This document shows, in pieces, positions 1 to 9,140 of a stretch of 64,000 nt of DNA (the first letter of the stretch is position 1; every line of letters starts with the position of its first letter). A program made the position numbers and the translations under genes. The stretch is from Bacteroidetes bacterium 43-93 (GTDB taxonomy: Bacteria; Bacteroidota; Bacteroidia; Chitinophagales; Chitinophagaceae): contig MKUO01000018.1 in NCBI GenBank assembly GCA_001897855.1, forward strand, positions 62,001-126,000. Reading direction: 5' to 3'. The notes beneath the pieces are model-generated. The model was not told the DNA's origin. It did not search any database and saw only the letters and a list, made by a program, of their open reading frames with translations.

Positions 1-163
1 GCTGGCCGCAGGTTATTTTATAATTAAGTAACCCTTTAAATACAGGCGTTTATCGTACGGGGCAAAAACGAGGGCTCTTAACATTAGCTTCATCTTTAGT
101 TAACCCGCCGTACACACAGAGTTAACAGCAGAGCGGCACTTTTGGGGCAATTAAATACCTTTT

Positions 164-3100
164 ATGAGAAAGATTTTACTTGCTTCAATCGGCATGCTGA
201 CTGCCGGTTTAAGTCCATTTTATGGCTCAGCGCAAATTACCCTGCAGAAGGATTATAAGAACTATAATTCTCCTGCTATCGGTACCTTCCAGGGTATCAA
301 TTTCAGGGAAGCCGGTTTTTCGGGCTTGTATGCTATTCCCGGCACAGATGGTAAAGAATTCTGGACATGTTCTGACAGGGGTGTAAACATTGATGCAGGT
401 AGTGCTAACCCTTCCGGATGCACTCCTACTTATGACAAGATCTACGCATTCCCCAATTATGCCCCGAAGATCCATAGGATCCGTATCAATGGCGACTCTA
501 TCCAGATCCTGCAAACTATTGCTATCAGGCGCCCCAACGGCACTCCTGCTACCGGTATTATCAACCCTACAGGCCTGGGAAGTACGGCTACAGAAGTTGC
601 ATCTACGGATACGGTACTAAACTGCGCTAATTTCAACCTGAAAGTAGCTGCTAAAGATACTTTCGGTATCGATTGCGAAGGTATTATTGTTGATAAAGAT
701 GGCTACTTCTGGCTTTGTGAAGAAGGCGGCCCAACTATCTGGAAGCTGAACAGGAATGGTGTCCTGGTAAAAAGATTTACACCTTACGCTAACCTCGGGG
801 GTGCACAGTCTGTTGATGTGCAGATAGACACTGCCTACAGGTACCGTAAAAACAATCGTGGTTTTGAAGGTATTACGCTGGCGCCAAATGGTAAGATCTA
901 TGCCATGATCCAGAGCCCGCTTTTATACCCCAACAAAACAATTGGCGAATCATCAAGGATGCACAGGCTGCTGGAAATTGACCCTGTAACAAACGCTACG
1001 CGCATGTTTGTATACATGAATGATGGTGTTATTGGTACAGGCAGCAACCAGATCCGTCTGAAAGACTGGAAGCTGAGCGATATTGCGGCTATCAACGACA
1101 GCACCTTCCTTGTTATGGAAGCTGCTGCAAGAGGTACAACAGACATCAAAAGGTTGTATAAAATAAGCATTAACGGGGCTACTGTGATAACGTCCGGTTT
1201 ATACAATGGCTCTACAGTAGAAGCGCTTGACTCTGCAGGCCTTGTTACAAACAGCATCGTACCTGTAAGAAAAACATTAGTAATAGATCTGCTGGCTAAC
1301 AACTGGCCATCAGCATTAGACAAAGCAGAAGGCGTTGCTATAGTTAACGATAGCACAATCGCCATCTGCAACGACAATGATTATGGCCAGTCTTCACCTG
1401 CTGAAAATGGTATTGCTACTGCTAGTAACAATCTGAGCCATCTTGTGATCTATAGCCTGAAAGGCAGCAATAAGCTGTCCAATTATGTTCAGACTAATAC
1501 TACTATATCTCAGGGTGCTACAGGTATCAGCAGTAGCGCAACGCCTTACCTGGTGCCAACAATACCGGGTGCATGGTATAAATCTATCCTTACTACAACA
1601 GACAAGGTGAATGGTTACATGATGGCCGGTATACCTGATGGCCTTGGCATCTTCGATAACTACGATGGTACTTTTACTATGGTTTCAAACCAGGAATTAG
1701 GTAATACGCAAGGTGCTACCCATGCATGGGGTTCTAAAGGTTCATTTGTTTCTAAATGGATCATCAAAAAATCAGACCTTTCTGTTGTGTATGGTGGCGA
1801 TCTTACACAAAAAGTATTCCTGTGGAATCCGCTTACAAGCAGTTATGTAGCTTATAATGCTGCTTCCCCTTCTGCAAATGCTGCCTTTAGCCGTTTCTGC
1901 TCTGCAGACCTGGCTCCCGTGTCTGCTTACTACAATGCAGCAACTGGTCTTGGTACACAGGAACGCATCTTCCTTGACGGTGAAGAAAGTGGCGACGAAG
2001 GCCGTGCAATGGCGCACATCCTTACCGGCGTTAATGCAGGTAATTCATACGAACTGCCGGCAATAGGCAAATTCTCTCACGAGAACGAAGTGGCAAACCC
2101 TGCTACGGGTGACAAAACTGTTGTTGGTGGTATGGATGATGCTACTCCGGGCCAGGTATATTTCTACATAGGCACTAAAACTAACTCCGGTACAGAAATA
2201 GAAAAAGCAGGTTTAACCAATGGTACCGTGTGGGGGCCTGTAGTAAACGGCATGCTAACAGAAACAAGTGCTTCTGTTCCAGCTCCGGGCACCAGCTTCA
2301 CTATGGTGAACCTCGGTAATGTTACTAATATGACGGGCGCTACACTGCAAGCTAACAGCAACACCGCAGGTGTTACACAATTCCTGCGTCCGGAAGATGG
2401 CGCATGGGATCCTCAACACCCGGAAGACTTCTATTTCAATACCACTAACGCATTCAGCTCCCCAAGCCGTTTGTGGAAAATGCACTTCAGCAATATCAAT
2501 GATATGACCCAGGGTGGTACTATCACTGCAGTATTGGATGGCACCGAAGGCCAGAAAATGCTGGATAACATGACTATCGATAATTATGGTCATATTATAC
2601 TCCAGGAAGATGTTGGTAACAATGTGCATCTTGGCAAAGTATGGCAATACGATATAGCTACAGATGTACTGACGCAAATAGGTGTACACGACAGCACTCG
2701 CTTCCTTGCAAATGGATCTAATTACCTGACACAGGATGAAGAATCTTCCGGCGCTATTGATGCACAGGAAATATTAGGCCCTGGTATGTTCCTCACTACA
2801 GTTCAGGATCACCACAGCATCGCAGGTGACGCTGTAGAAGGTGGCCAGTTCCTTGCCTTCTTCAACCCGGATACGTACAATGCAAATCCTGAGGTGGATG
2901 TACAGGGTAATAACATCAGCATTTTGAACGGTGATACTACTCCTTCGGCAACTGATTTCACTGATATGGGCAGCTCAAATACAGGTGCTTCAATCACTAA
3001 AGCTTTTGTAATTAAGAACAGCGGTCCGGGCACTCTTAAAATATCCGGCATCAGTTTCGGTGGCGCTAACGCTTCAGAATTTACATTGGCTGGTTCTACA

Positions 3101-3910
3101 ACCTTCCCGATAAACCTGGCGGCGAATGGTACACAAACTATCAATGTACAATTTACACCTACTACAGTTGGTGTGCGCAATGCAAACATTACTATTAAGA
3201 GCAATGATTTCGACGAAAAGTCTTACGACTTTGCGCTAAAAGCTACAGGCACTACACCTGAGATCACCGTAATGGGCAATGGAAACGTTATCAATGATGG
3301 CGATGTCACACCGGGAGGTGGCAACAACACAGACTTTGGTATAATTCCTGTCGGCAGCACACAGGCTCGCACATTTACTATTCAGAACCTTGGTTCAGGT
3401 CCATTGACAGTATCTAAGATCATCTTTACAGGGCCCGATGCGCAAGACATTTCTGTTATCAATGCGCCTACCTACCCGGTTGTTATAGCTCCATCATCAT
3501 CTCAAAACATCACTGTACAAATGAAGCCAAGCGCAGTTGGTGTTGTATCCGGTGCTATTGCCATAACAAATGACGACGCCGATGAAAGCAATTATGATTT
3601 CGGGTTGACAGCAACAGTTGTTTCAACTGCAAGTATTGCGTCAAACGACTTCTACTCTGCAATGAAGCTGTATCCAAACCCAACAGGCAACGAAGCTATC
3701 GTTGAGATCACGCTCATCAAAGCAGAGCAGGTAACAGTGATGCTTACAGATCTGCAAGGCAAAACTGTTGCACCTGCAATTCAAAACAATTTCGGTGCAG
3801 GTGATCAGAAAATTGTCCTGAACACATCAACCCTGCCAAATGGCACATACTATGTAAGTGTAGCCTGCGGCAGCAGCATTACAAAAACCAAACTGGTTGT
3901 ATTGCACTAA
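164..3910 (+). CDS. T9SS-secreted phytase-like / PhoX-like (DUF839) fusion with two choice-of-anchor D domains
   Basis: A 1248-residue exported protein, probably delivered to the cell surface by the type IX system. A signal peptide ends near residue 24 (GSAQ). Residues about 30-440 resemble the esterase-like-activity-of-phytase beta-propeller family (DCEGIIVDKDGYFWLCEEGG, then RGFEGITLAPNGKIYA). Residues about 460-905 resemble the DUF839/PhoX-type phosphatase propeller (EESGDEGRAMAH, RPEDGAWDPQHPEDFYF). Two immunoglobulin-like choice-of-anchor D domains follow at about 910-1150, and the T9SS sorting domain (KLYPNPTGNEA) at 1165-1248. Phosphoesterase activity is inferred from family resemblance only; substrate and metal ligands were not assigned. 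A possible imperfect -7 element, TACCTTTT, abuts the ATG. Residues 1-30 and the strong codon bias support this start. Confidence 0.85.
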   Translation: MRKILLASIGMLTAGLSPFYGSAQITLQKDYKNYNSPAIGTFQGINFREAGFSGLYAIPGTDGKEFWTCSDRGVNIDAGSANPSGCTPTYDKIYAFPNYAPKIHRIRINGDSIQILQTIAIRRPNGTPATGIINPTGLGSTATEVASTDTVLNCANFNLKVAAKDTFGIDCEGIIVDKDGYFWLCEEGGPTIWKLNRNGVLVKRFTPYANLGGAQSVDVQIDTAYRYRKNNRGFEGITLAPNGKIYAMIQSPLLYPNKTIGESSRMHRLLEIDPVTNATRMFVYMNDGVIGTGSNQIRLKDWKLSDIAAINDSTFLVMEAAARGTTDIKRLYKISINGATVITSGLYNGSTVEALDSAGLVTNSIVPVRKTLVIDLLANNWPSALDKAEGVAIVNDSTIAICNDNDYGQSSPAENGIATASNNLSHLVIYSLKGSNKLSNYVQTNTTISQGATGISSSATPYLVPTIPGAWYKSILTTTDKVNGYMMAGIPDGLGIFDNYDGTFTMVSNQELGNTQGATHAWGSKGSFVSKWIIKKSDLSVVYGGDLTQKVFLWNPLTSSYVAYNAASPSANAAFSRFCSADLAPVSAYYNAATGLGTQERIFLDGEESGDEGRAMAHILTGVNAGNSYELPAIGKFSHENEVANPATGDKTVVGGMDDATPGQVYFYIGTKTNSGTEIEKAGLTNGTVWGPVVNGMLTETSASVPAPGTSFTMVNLGNVTNMTGATLQANSNTAGVTQFLRPEDGAWDPQHPEDFYFNTTNAFSSPSRLWKMHFSNINDMTQGGTITAVLDGTEGQKMLDNMTIDNYGHIILQEDVGNNVHLGKVWQYDIATDVLTQIGVHDSTRFLANGSNYLTQDEESSGAIDAQEILGPGMFLTTVQDHHSIAGDAVEGGQFLAFFNPDTYNANPEVDVQGNNISILNGDTTPSATDFTDMGSSNTGASITKAFVIKNSGPGTLKISGISFGGANASEFTLAGSTTFPINLAANGTQTINVQFTPTTVGVRNANITIKSNDFDEKSYDFALKATGTTPEITVMGNGNVINDGDVTPGGGNNTDFGIIPVGSTQARTFTIQNLGSGPLTVSKIIFTGPDAQDISVINAPTYPVVIAPSSSQNITVQMKPSAVGVVSGAIAITNDDADESNYDFGLTATVVSTASIASNDFYSAMKLYPNPTGNEAIVEITLIKAEQVTVMLTDLQGKTVAPAIQNNFGAGDQKIVLNTSTLPNGTYYVSVACGSSITKTKLVVLH

Positions 3911-3925
3911 TCTTCAGTAAAAACC

Positions 3926-3968
3926 AAACTCAACAGGGGTGCGCTGCTCAGCGCGCCCCATTGAGTTT
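3926..3968 (+). terminator. Strong two-tier hairpin between the phytase/PhoX fusion and the peroxidase gene
   Basis: AAACTCAA at 3926-3933 pairs with TTGAGTTT at 3961-3968. Inside it an 11-bp GC-rich stem (GGGGTGCGCTG with CAGCGCGCCCC, one G-T pair) closes on a 2-nt loop. No clean U-run follows, so it could be a terminator, an mRNA 3'-end stabiliser or a processing site. Confidence 0.55.
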
Positions 3969-4002
3969 ATAAAAATGAGCGTTTGAGCGGAGCATTCAGA
4001 TT

Positions 4003-5928
4003 ATGAAAAGACAGTTTACCATATTATTCATCATAAGTCTGTGCATCATTGCACTTCTATCTTTTAAAACCACAAATGATAACGATACTTACATTGCCAC
4101 CTATAGCTCGTATGCAGAAAATGTTATTAATACACAGAAAGCAATTATTGGCTGCCTCGACTCTGCAAACCTTCAGAACGAAAAAGATGTAGCGAATCTA
4201 AAAGACCATATTAACCGGGCAAGGCTTAGCCTCAAGGCGGCCGACTTCTGGCTACGTTACCTGGAACCAGCAGCCTATAAAAAACTAAATGGCCCGCTAC
4301 CTGTTGAATGGGAAACGGAGGTGTTCGAAAAATTCGAAAAGCCTTATAAAAGAGAAGGCGCAGGCCTCACACTAGCAGCATTATATCTGGACGAAGAACA
4401 TCCTACAAAAGATTCACTCCGCAATTTGATACTTGCTTCTATTAATACCCTGCCTACCTACAAAGCAGATTCTATTACCAATGAACTAAAAACTTACCAT
4501 CACTTTTTTCTCTGTAACAGGTTATACCTGCTCAACCTTGCAGCCATTTATACAACAGGCTTTGAATGCCCGGAAACAGAACAGGTAATACCGGAATTGA
4601 AGCAGATGATGAAAGACGTCCAAACAATATATACTGCTTTCAATAGCAGCTATCCCTCCACACCACTAAGCCCTGCCTATCTTAGCCTCTATCAAAAGGC
4701 TATACAATTCATATCAGAACAACCTTCGGATTATACAAAATTCGATCACTATACATTTATCAGGGATTATGTAAACCCTTTATTTGGTATGAACCAGCAA
4801 CTCATACAGCAATATCATGTTATTAGCCACAGCATGGTCGATTATTCCCTTACCAAAACCTGCACTTCGATTTTCAACAAATCTGTTTATAATGGTCAGA
4901 ATGCAAAGGGTATATTCATCCGCCTCGATGACTCTGCTGCGCTTGCAGAGCTGGATGCTTTAGGTAAATTGCTTTTCTACGACCCTATTCTTTCCGGCAA
5001 CAATAACCGTAGCTGTGCTTCCTGCCATAACCCAAAACAATATTTTACTGATACAACGGTAGCTACAGCCTTTCAGTTCGACCATACAAACTTCTTGCCA
5101 CGTAATACCCCAACGCTTATAAACGCGCAGTTCAACCATCTTATCATGCTCGATGGCAAGCACATCACACTGCAAGACCAAACCAAAGCTGTTATCACCA
5201 GCCCTGTTGAGATGGGTAGCAAAGAGCAGGACATAGTTGACAAAGTGTTGAGCTGTAAAGAATATCGCGACGGCTTCAGGAAGTTGCTGCAATACACGCC
5301 CCAGGAAAAAGAGATTACATTCAGCCATATCGCATCGGCAATCACCTATTATTATTCAAGGTTTAGTAAGTTTTATGCACCTTTTGACGATGCCATGAAT
5401 AAAACTGCCGACCTGGATGCAGAAGCTAAGGCTGGCTTCAACGTATTCATGAGTAAGGCGCAATGTGCGACTTGCCATTTTGTACCGCAGTTCAATGGTG
5501 TAAAACCTCCTTATGTGGGTTCTGAGTTCGAAGTTTTGGGCGTGCCCGCTGATACCAATTATAAAGCTCTTAGCAGCGACAAGGGGCGTTATATTGTAAA
5601 TCCTGCTACAGAAACCACCAATGCATTCAGAACGGGTACCATACGCAATACAGCGCGTACAAAACCATACATGCACAATGGGGTATTTACTTCTATCGAG
5701 CAGGTGATTGATTTCTATGATGCCGGAGGTGGTACCGGGCACGGGCTGAAAGTAAATAATCAAACCTTGTCATCAGATTCATTAAAACTTACAAAGCCTG
5801 AAAAACAACAGCTCATAGCATTTATCAATTCATTAAATGAAAAAATCCGCTTTGAATCAGCACCGGAAAAATTACCGGCATCTAAAAACAAAGCTTTAAA
5901 TACCAGAAAAGTAGGAGGAGAATATTAA
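4003..5928 (+). CDS. MauG/CcpA-type di-haem cytochrome c peroxidase with a long helical N-terminal domain
   Basis: A 641-residue exported protein with a hydrophobic N-terminus (FTILFIISLCIIALLSF). The C-terminal half is a di-haem peroxidase: first haem site C338-A-S-C341-H342, second C488-A-T-C491-H492, with the typical RNTPTLINAQFN and GTIRNTARTKPYMHNG segments. Such proteins reduce peroxide or oxidise protein or metal partners in the periplasm. Residues about 30-310 form an extra, mostly helical domain absent from classic ~330-residue enzymes; it faintly resembles imelysin-type helical domains, but I cannot confirm that. The next gene, a small cytochrome c, starts one base after this stop, which suggests an electron-donor partner. 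Confidence 0.88.
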   Translation: MKRQFTILFIISLCIIALLSFKTTNDNDTYIATYSSYAENVINTQKAIIGCLDSANLQNEKDVANLKDHINRARLSLKAADFWLRYLEPAAYKKLNGPLPVEWETEVFEKFEKPYKREGAGLTLAALYLDEEHPTKDSLRNLILASINTLPTYKADSITNELKTYHHFFLCNRLYLLNLAAIYTTGFECPETEQVIPELKQMMKDVQTIYTAFNSSYPSTPLSPAYLSLYQKAIQFISEQPSDYTKFDHYTFIRDYVNPLFGMNQQLIQQYHVISHSMVDYSLTKTCTSIFNKSVYNGQNAKGIFIRLDDSAALAELDALGKLLFYDPILSGNNNRSCASCHNPKQYFTDTTVATAFQFDHTNFLPRNTPTLINAQFNHLIMLDGKHITLQDQTKAVITSPVEMGSKEQDIVDKVLSCKEYRDGFRKLLQYTPQEKEITFSHIASAITYYYSRFSKFYAPFDDAMNKTADLDAEAKAGFNVFMSKAQCATCHFVPQFNGVKPPYVGSEFEVLGVPADTNYKALSSDKGRYIVNPATETTNAFRTGTIRNTARTKPYMHNGVFTSIEQVIDFYDAGGGTGHGLKVNNQTLSSDSLKLTKPEKQQLIAFINSLNEKIRFESAPEKLPASKNKALNTRKVGGEY

Positions 5929-5929
5929 C

Positions 5930-6304
5930 ATGAAGCGTACAACGATCATCATATCTGCAGCTTGCCTTTTAGCAGCCTGCGCCACAAACAAGAAAAGCCA
6001 ATACGAATTCCCGGAAGCTATGCAACCCACCGTACGTGCCGGCTTCAAAGAAATATGCGACAAAGGCCAGGTGTTATATAACATTACCTGCGCCGGCTGC
6101 CATAACGTAAAGGTAAAAGGCAAAGAAAAAATACCGGATTTTACCCTGGAGCAACTCAAGGGCTACGAGATACGGATCACCAATGCCCAACACGAAAGCA
6201 GCATGCCGGATGAAAAGGTAACCGCCGAAGAATTAGGGCAGATATCTACCTTCCTGATGTACAAAAAGAAGAGCGGGATACCGTTTAAGAAGAAAGATTC
6301 GTAA
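5930..6304 (+). CDS. Small mono-haem cytochrome c lipoprotein
   Basis: A 124-residue protein with a lipoprotein signal (AACLLAACATNK, lipobox Cys about residue 16). It has one haem-binding site, C54-A-G-C57-H58, and a likely axial Met92 in SSMPDEK. The ATG follows the peroxidase stop by one base, so the two are almost certainly co-transcribed, and it plausibly passes electrons to the peroxidase. An AGGAGG at 5913-5918, inside the last peroxidase codons, lies 11 nt before the ATG. That is unusual here, where most genes lack an SD, although the same bases also encode Gly-Gly. Confidence 0.88.
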   Translation: MKRTTIIISAACLLAACATNKKSQYEFPEAMQPTVRAGFKEICDKGQVLYNITCAGCHNVKVKGKEKIPDFTLEQLKGYEIRITNAQHESSMPDEKVTAEELGQISTFLMYKKKSGIPFKKKDS

Positions 6305-6327
6305 TCTAAAATATCAAGTGCCAGCTC

Positions 6328-6714
6328 TTAAACATTCAGTAATATTAGCAAGAGGGTAATTAGGGCGGGTAATGCCTGTACAAAGAATATGCGCTTGCCG
6401 GCAGTAGCAGCACCGTAAATGCCTGCTGCTACTACGCAGCATATAAAGAAGGTGGCAATATGAAGCGACCATACCTCATCCTTTATCATTAAGCTCCATA
6501 CAAGCCCCGCAGCAAGGAAACCATTGTATAAACCCTGGTTGGCAGCCAATGCCTTCGTTGGCACAAATAAATTTGCCGGCAAATTTTTAAAAGTCCTGGG
6601 GCCGCGCGTGGTCCATGCAAACATTTCGAGCCATAGAATATAGAGGTGCTCGATAGCTATAATGCCAACCAGTATTTTTATGGCTATTAGCATGGAGATA
6701 CTTTTTCGTGGCAT
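6328..6714 (-). CDS. DUF1304 family four-helix membrane protein
   Basis: A 128-residue integral membrane protein with about four hydrophobic helices. It shows the DUF1304 pattern: an N-terminal helix with AIEHLYILWLEMF, then the central NQGLYNGFLAAGLVW. The family is widespread and its function unknown. It converges on the cytochrome c gene with only 23 bp between, and no terminator hairpin is visible there. The 150 bp upstream is shared with the divergent ABC exporter. Confidence 0.85.
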   Translation of the reverse strand: MPRKSISMLIAIKILVGIIAIEHLYILWLEMFAWTTRGPRTFKNLPANLFVPTKALAANQGLYNGFLAAGLVWSLMIKDEVWSLHIATFFICCVVAAGIYGAATAGKRIFFVQALPALITLLLILLNV

Positions 6715-6827
6715 AAACTTAGGAAATTATGGTTGAATACTTATTCATTTGGGGTCAACAAGTAAAGTTTAAGTCCGCTGTGTAAAATGCATTATAATAA
6801 TATAGAAATCTCCTACAGGCCTATATA

Positions 6828-6856
6828 TTGTAGTTAATTATAAGGTTTTACATTTG
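6828..6856 (+). promoter_or_regulatory. Bacteroidota-type promoter of the ABC exporter
   Basis: TTG at 6828-6830, an 18-nt spacer, then TACATTTG at 6849-6856. This matches the TTG-N19-TAnnTTTG consensus within one base of spacing. The -7 box ends 8 nt before the ATG, so the mRNA would be nearly leaderless. Confidence 0.6.
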
Positions 6857-6864
6857 CTTATCTT

Positions 6865-8664
6865 ATGAAATTACTGCTACAATACTTATCTCGTCACAAA
6901 TGGCTGATTGTGCTGGCACTCGCTTTGGCTGCTATCAACCAGGTGTTTTCTTTGCTGGATCCTTACATCTTCGGTAACTATGTGATCGACCCTTTTGCCA
7001 AACAACCGGGCAAGTGGACGGAATCCCAGTTTATACATGGTATCCTGGTTGGCCTCCTGATGCTTATTGGCACCGCTATGGTCAGCCGTATTGCCAAGGC
7101 ATTCCAGGATTATGCCGTAAACGTCATCATCCAAAAATTTGGCGCCCGGCTGTATACAGATGGCCTTCGTCATGCACTGCGCCTGCCATACCACGATTTT
7201 GAAGACCAGCGTAGTGGTGAAACACTAAGCATACTTCAAAAAGTTCGCGCAGATTGCGAAAAATTCATCACCGCCTTTGTAAACATCCTGTTTACTACCG
7301 TAGTAGGTATTGTCTTCGTTGTCATCGTTGCCCTTCGTCTGAAAAGTGGCACCACGATCATGCTCATCTACCTTGTAGGCGCTGCTATATTAGGCTGGCT
7401 TACGAACATACTGAGCAAAAAGATCAAAAGCATACAAAAGAACATTGTAAAGGAAACCAACGCGCTTGCGGGTAGCACTACAGAAAGCCTTCGCAATATC
7501 GAATTGGTAAAAAGTCTCGGCCTCACTAACCAGGAGATCCGCAGGCTCAACGCTACCACCATCAAAATACTGGGACTGGAACTGAAGAAAGTACGCAGCA
7601 TCCGCAGCATATCTTTTGTGCAGGGCACGTTTGTCAATTTCCTTCGCCAATGCATCATGTTCAGCCTGCTTTATTTCCTGTTTCACAACACACTTACGTT
7701 AGGGCAATTGGTGATGATGCAGTTTTACACGTTCTTCATTTTTGGCCCGCTTCAGGAAATGGGTAATGTGATATTGGCATGGCGCGAGGCAGAAGCTTCC
7801 CTTAATAATATGAAGGAGTTAATGAACAAACCTGTAGAGCATACCCCTGAGCATCCTAAACATATCAATGCTGTGGAGGAACTGCGATTTGAGGGTGTAA
7901 CCTTCCAGCACAATACCGCTACAAGGCCTGCGGTAGAGAACATTAGCTTTGATGTTAAAAGGGGCGAAACAGTGGCTTTTGTAGGCCCTAGCGGTAGCGG
8001 TAAAACAACGATGGTAAAACTGCTGGTTGGTTTGTACCATCCTAATAAAGGCAGTATCTACTATAACAATATTAAAGACAACGAAATTGATTTTGAAGAG
8101 CTCCGTCACCAGCTAGGTTTTGTAACCCAGGATACCCAACTATTCAGCGGCACCATAAAAGAAAACCTGTTGTTTGTAAACCCTAAGGCTACAGACGAGG
8201 AGATCAACGACGTACTGCAAAAAAGCGCTGCAGCCAATCTCCTCGCACGTGCAGAAAACGGAATAAATACTATGATCGGTGAAGGTGGATTGAAATTATC
8301 TGGAGGCGAAAGGCAGAGATTAAGCATCGCACGTGCATTATTGCGCAAACCGAGGTTGATGATATTTGACGAAGCAACGTCTGCGTTAGACTCTCTTACC
8401 GAAGAAGAAATATCTACGACTATCCGCGAGATCACGGATCAGCGTCAGCATATTACGGTAATGATCGCGCACAGGCTCAGTACCATTATGCATGCCGATA
8501 GGATCTACGTACTGGAAAAAGGCCGTATCGTAGAAACCGGTACGCACCTTAACCTGATTGAAGAAAAGGGCTTGTACTATGCTATGTGGCGCCAGCAGAT
8601 AGGAGAGCGTAAAGAAACACGTGCAGCAGGCAACGGCATGGCTATGGCAAGATCTGCTAAATGA
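6865..8664 (+). CDS. ABC exporter half-transporter (fused permease and ATPase, ABCB/MsbA-like)
   Basis: A 599-residue type IV ABC exporter half, expected to work as a homodimer in the inner membrane. Residues 1-310 hold six membrane helices. The ATPase has Walker A G374-PSGSGKTT, Q-loop FVTQDTQLF, signature LSGGERQRLS from about 478, Walker B RLMIFDEATSALD and the switch His in IAHRLST. The substrate cannot be read from sequence; lipid or drug export is the family norm. It has its own promoter upstream and terminator downstream, so it looks monocistronic. Confidence 0.92.
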   Translation: MKLLLQYLSRHKWLIVLALALAAINQVFSLLDPYIFGNYVIDPFAKQPGKWTESQFIHGILVGLLMLIGTAMVSRIAKAFQDYAVNVIIQKFGARLYTDGLRHALRLPYHDFEDQRSGETLSILQKVRADCEKFITAFVNILFTTVVGIVFVVIVALRLKSGTTIMLIYLVGAAILGWLTNILSKKIKSIQKNIVKETNALAGSTTESLRNIELVKSLGLTNQEIRRLNATTIKILGLELKKVRSIRSISFVQGTFVNFLRQCIMFSLLYFLFHNTLTLGQLVMMQFYTFFIFGPLQEMGNVILAWREAEASLNNMKELMNKPVEHTPEHPKHINAVEELRFEGVTFQHNTATRPAVENISFDVKRGETVAFVGPSGSGKTTMVKLLVGLYHPNKGSIYYNNIKDNEIDFEELRHQLGFVTQDTQLFSGTIKENLLFVNPKATDEEINDVLQKSAAANLLARAENGINTMIGEGGLKLSGGERQRLSIARALLRKPRLMIFDEATSALDSLTEEEISTTIREITDQRQHITVMIAHRLSTIMHADRIYVLEKGRIVETGTHLNLIEEKGLYYAMWRQQIGERKETRAAGNGMAMARSAK

Positions 8665-8687
8665 TAATATTCAGTTTTTAATTAAAG

Positions 8688-8722
8688 AAGCACCTGTGCA
8701 TTACAGGTGCTTTTCTTTTATA
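8688..8722 (+). terminator. Rho-independent terminator of the ABC exporter
   Basis: AAGCACCTGT (8688-8697) pairs with ACAGGTGCTT (8703-8712) and is followed by TTCTTTTA. Confidence 0.85.
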
Positions 8723-8777
8723 CCAAAAACTGGAACGGATTTTGTTTTCATATAGCAATATTGAAAAATCAAAGCTC

Positions 8778-9140
8778 ATGACCAAACCACTATTATCGTT
8801 ATTACTACTCACTGCAATATTAACATCCTGCGACCCTTCCAGCTCCGATACCTATCTTATTAGCAATGACGGTGGCAAAATAATAGTGGTGGAGCAAGGT
8901 GCAGGTACGGTCACTCATGATATACAACCCGGCCAGCAATATACGGTCTATGTAAAGTCTGGTATGTACGAAAGCAAAGGAATCGCAGATGATTACCTGC
9001 AGGAAGCATCTATAAAACGCATAGTAAAAGATACGGTGGTTTGTAAAAAAGACCCCAATAACAGCAATTACTGGAACACGCAAAAGAACGGGAAGCGGAT
9101 GTATACACATACGCTGCATATTGCCGATAGCGACTTTTGA
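8778..9140 (+). CDS. Small putative lipoprotein of unknown function
   Basis: A 120-residue protein starting at ATG 8778, chosen because it opens directly onto a lipoprotein signal (MTKPLLSLLLLTAILTSCDP); the longer reading frame needs a TTG. The mature part has a beta-rich look (ISNDGGKIIVVEQGAGTV) and no domain I recognise. Its stop codon directly abuts the stop of convergent nadB, with no space for a terminator. Confidence 0.7.
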   Translation: MTKPLLSLLLLTAILTSCDPSSSDTYLISNDGGKIIVVEQGAGTVTHDIQPGQQYTVYVKSGMYESKGIADDYLQEASIKRIVKDTVVCKKDPNNSNYWNTQKNGKRMYTHTLHIADSDF

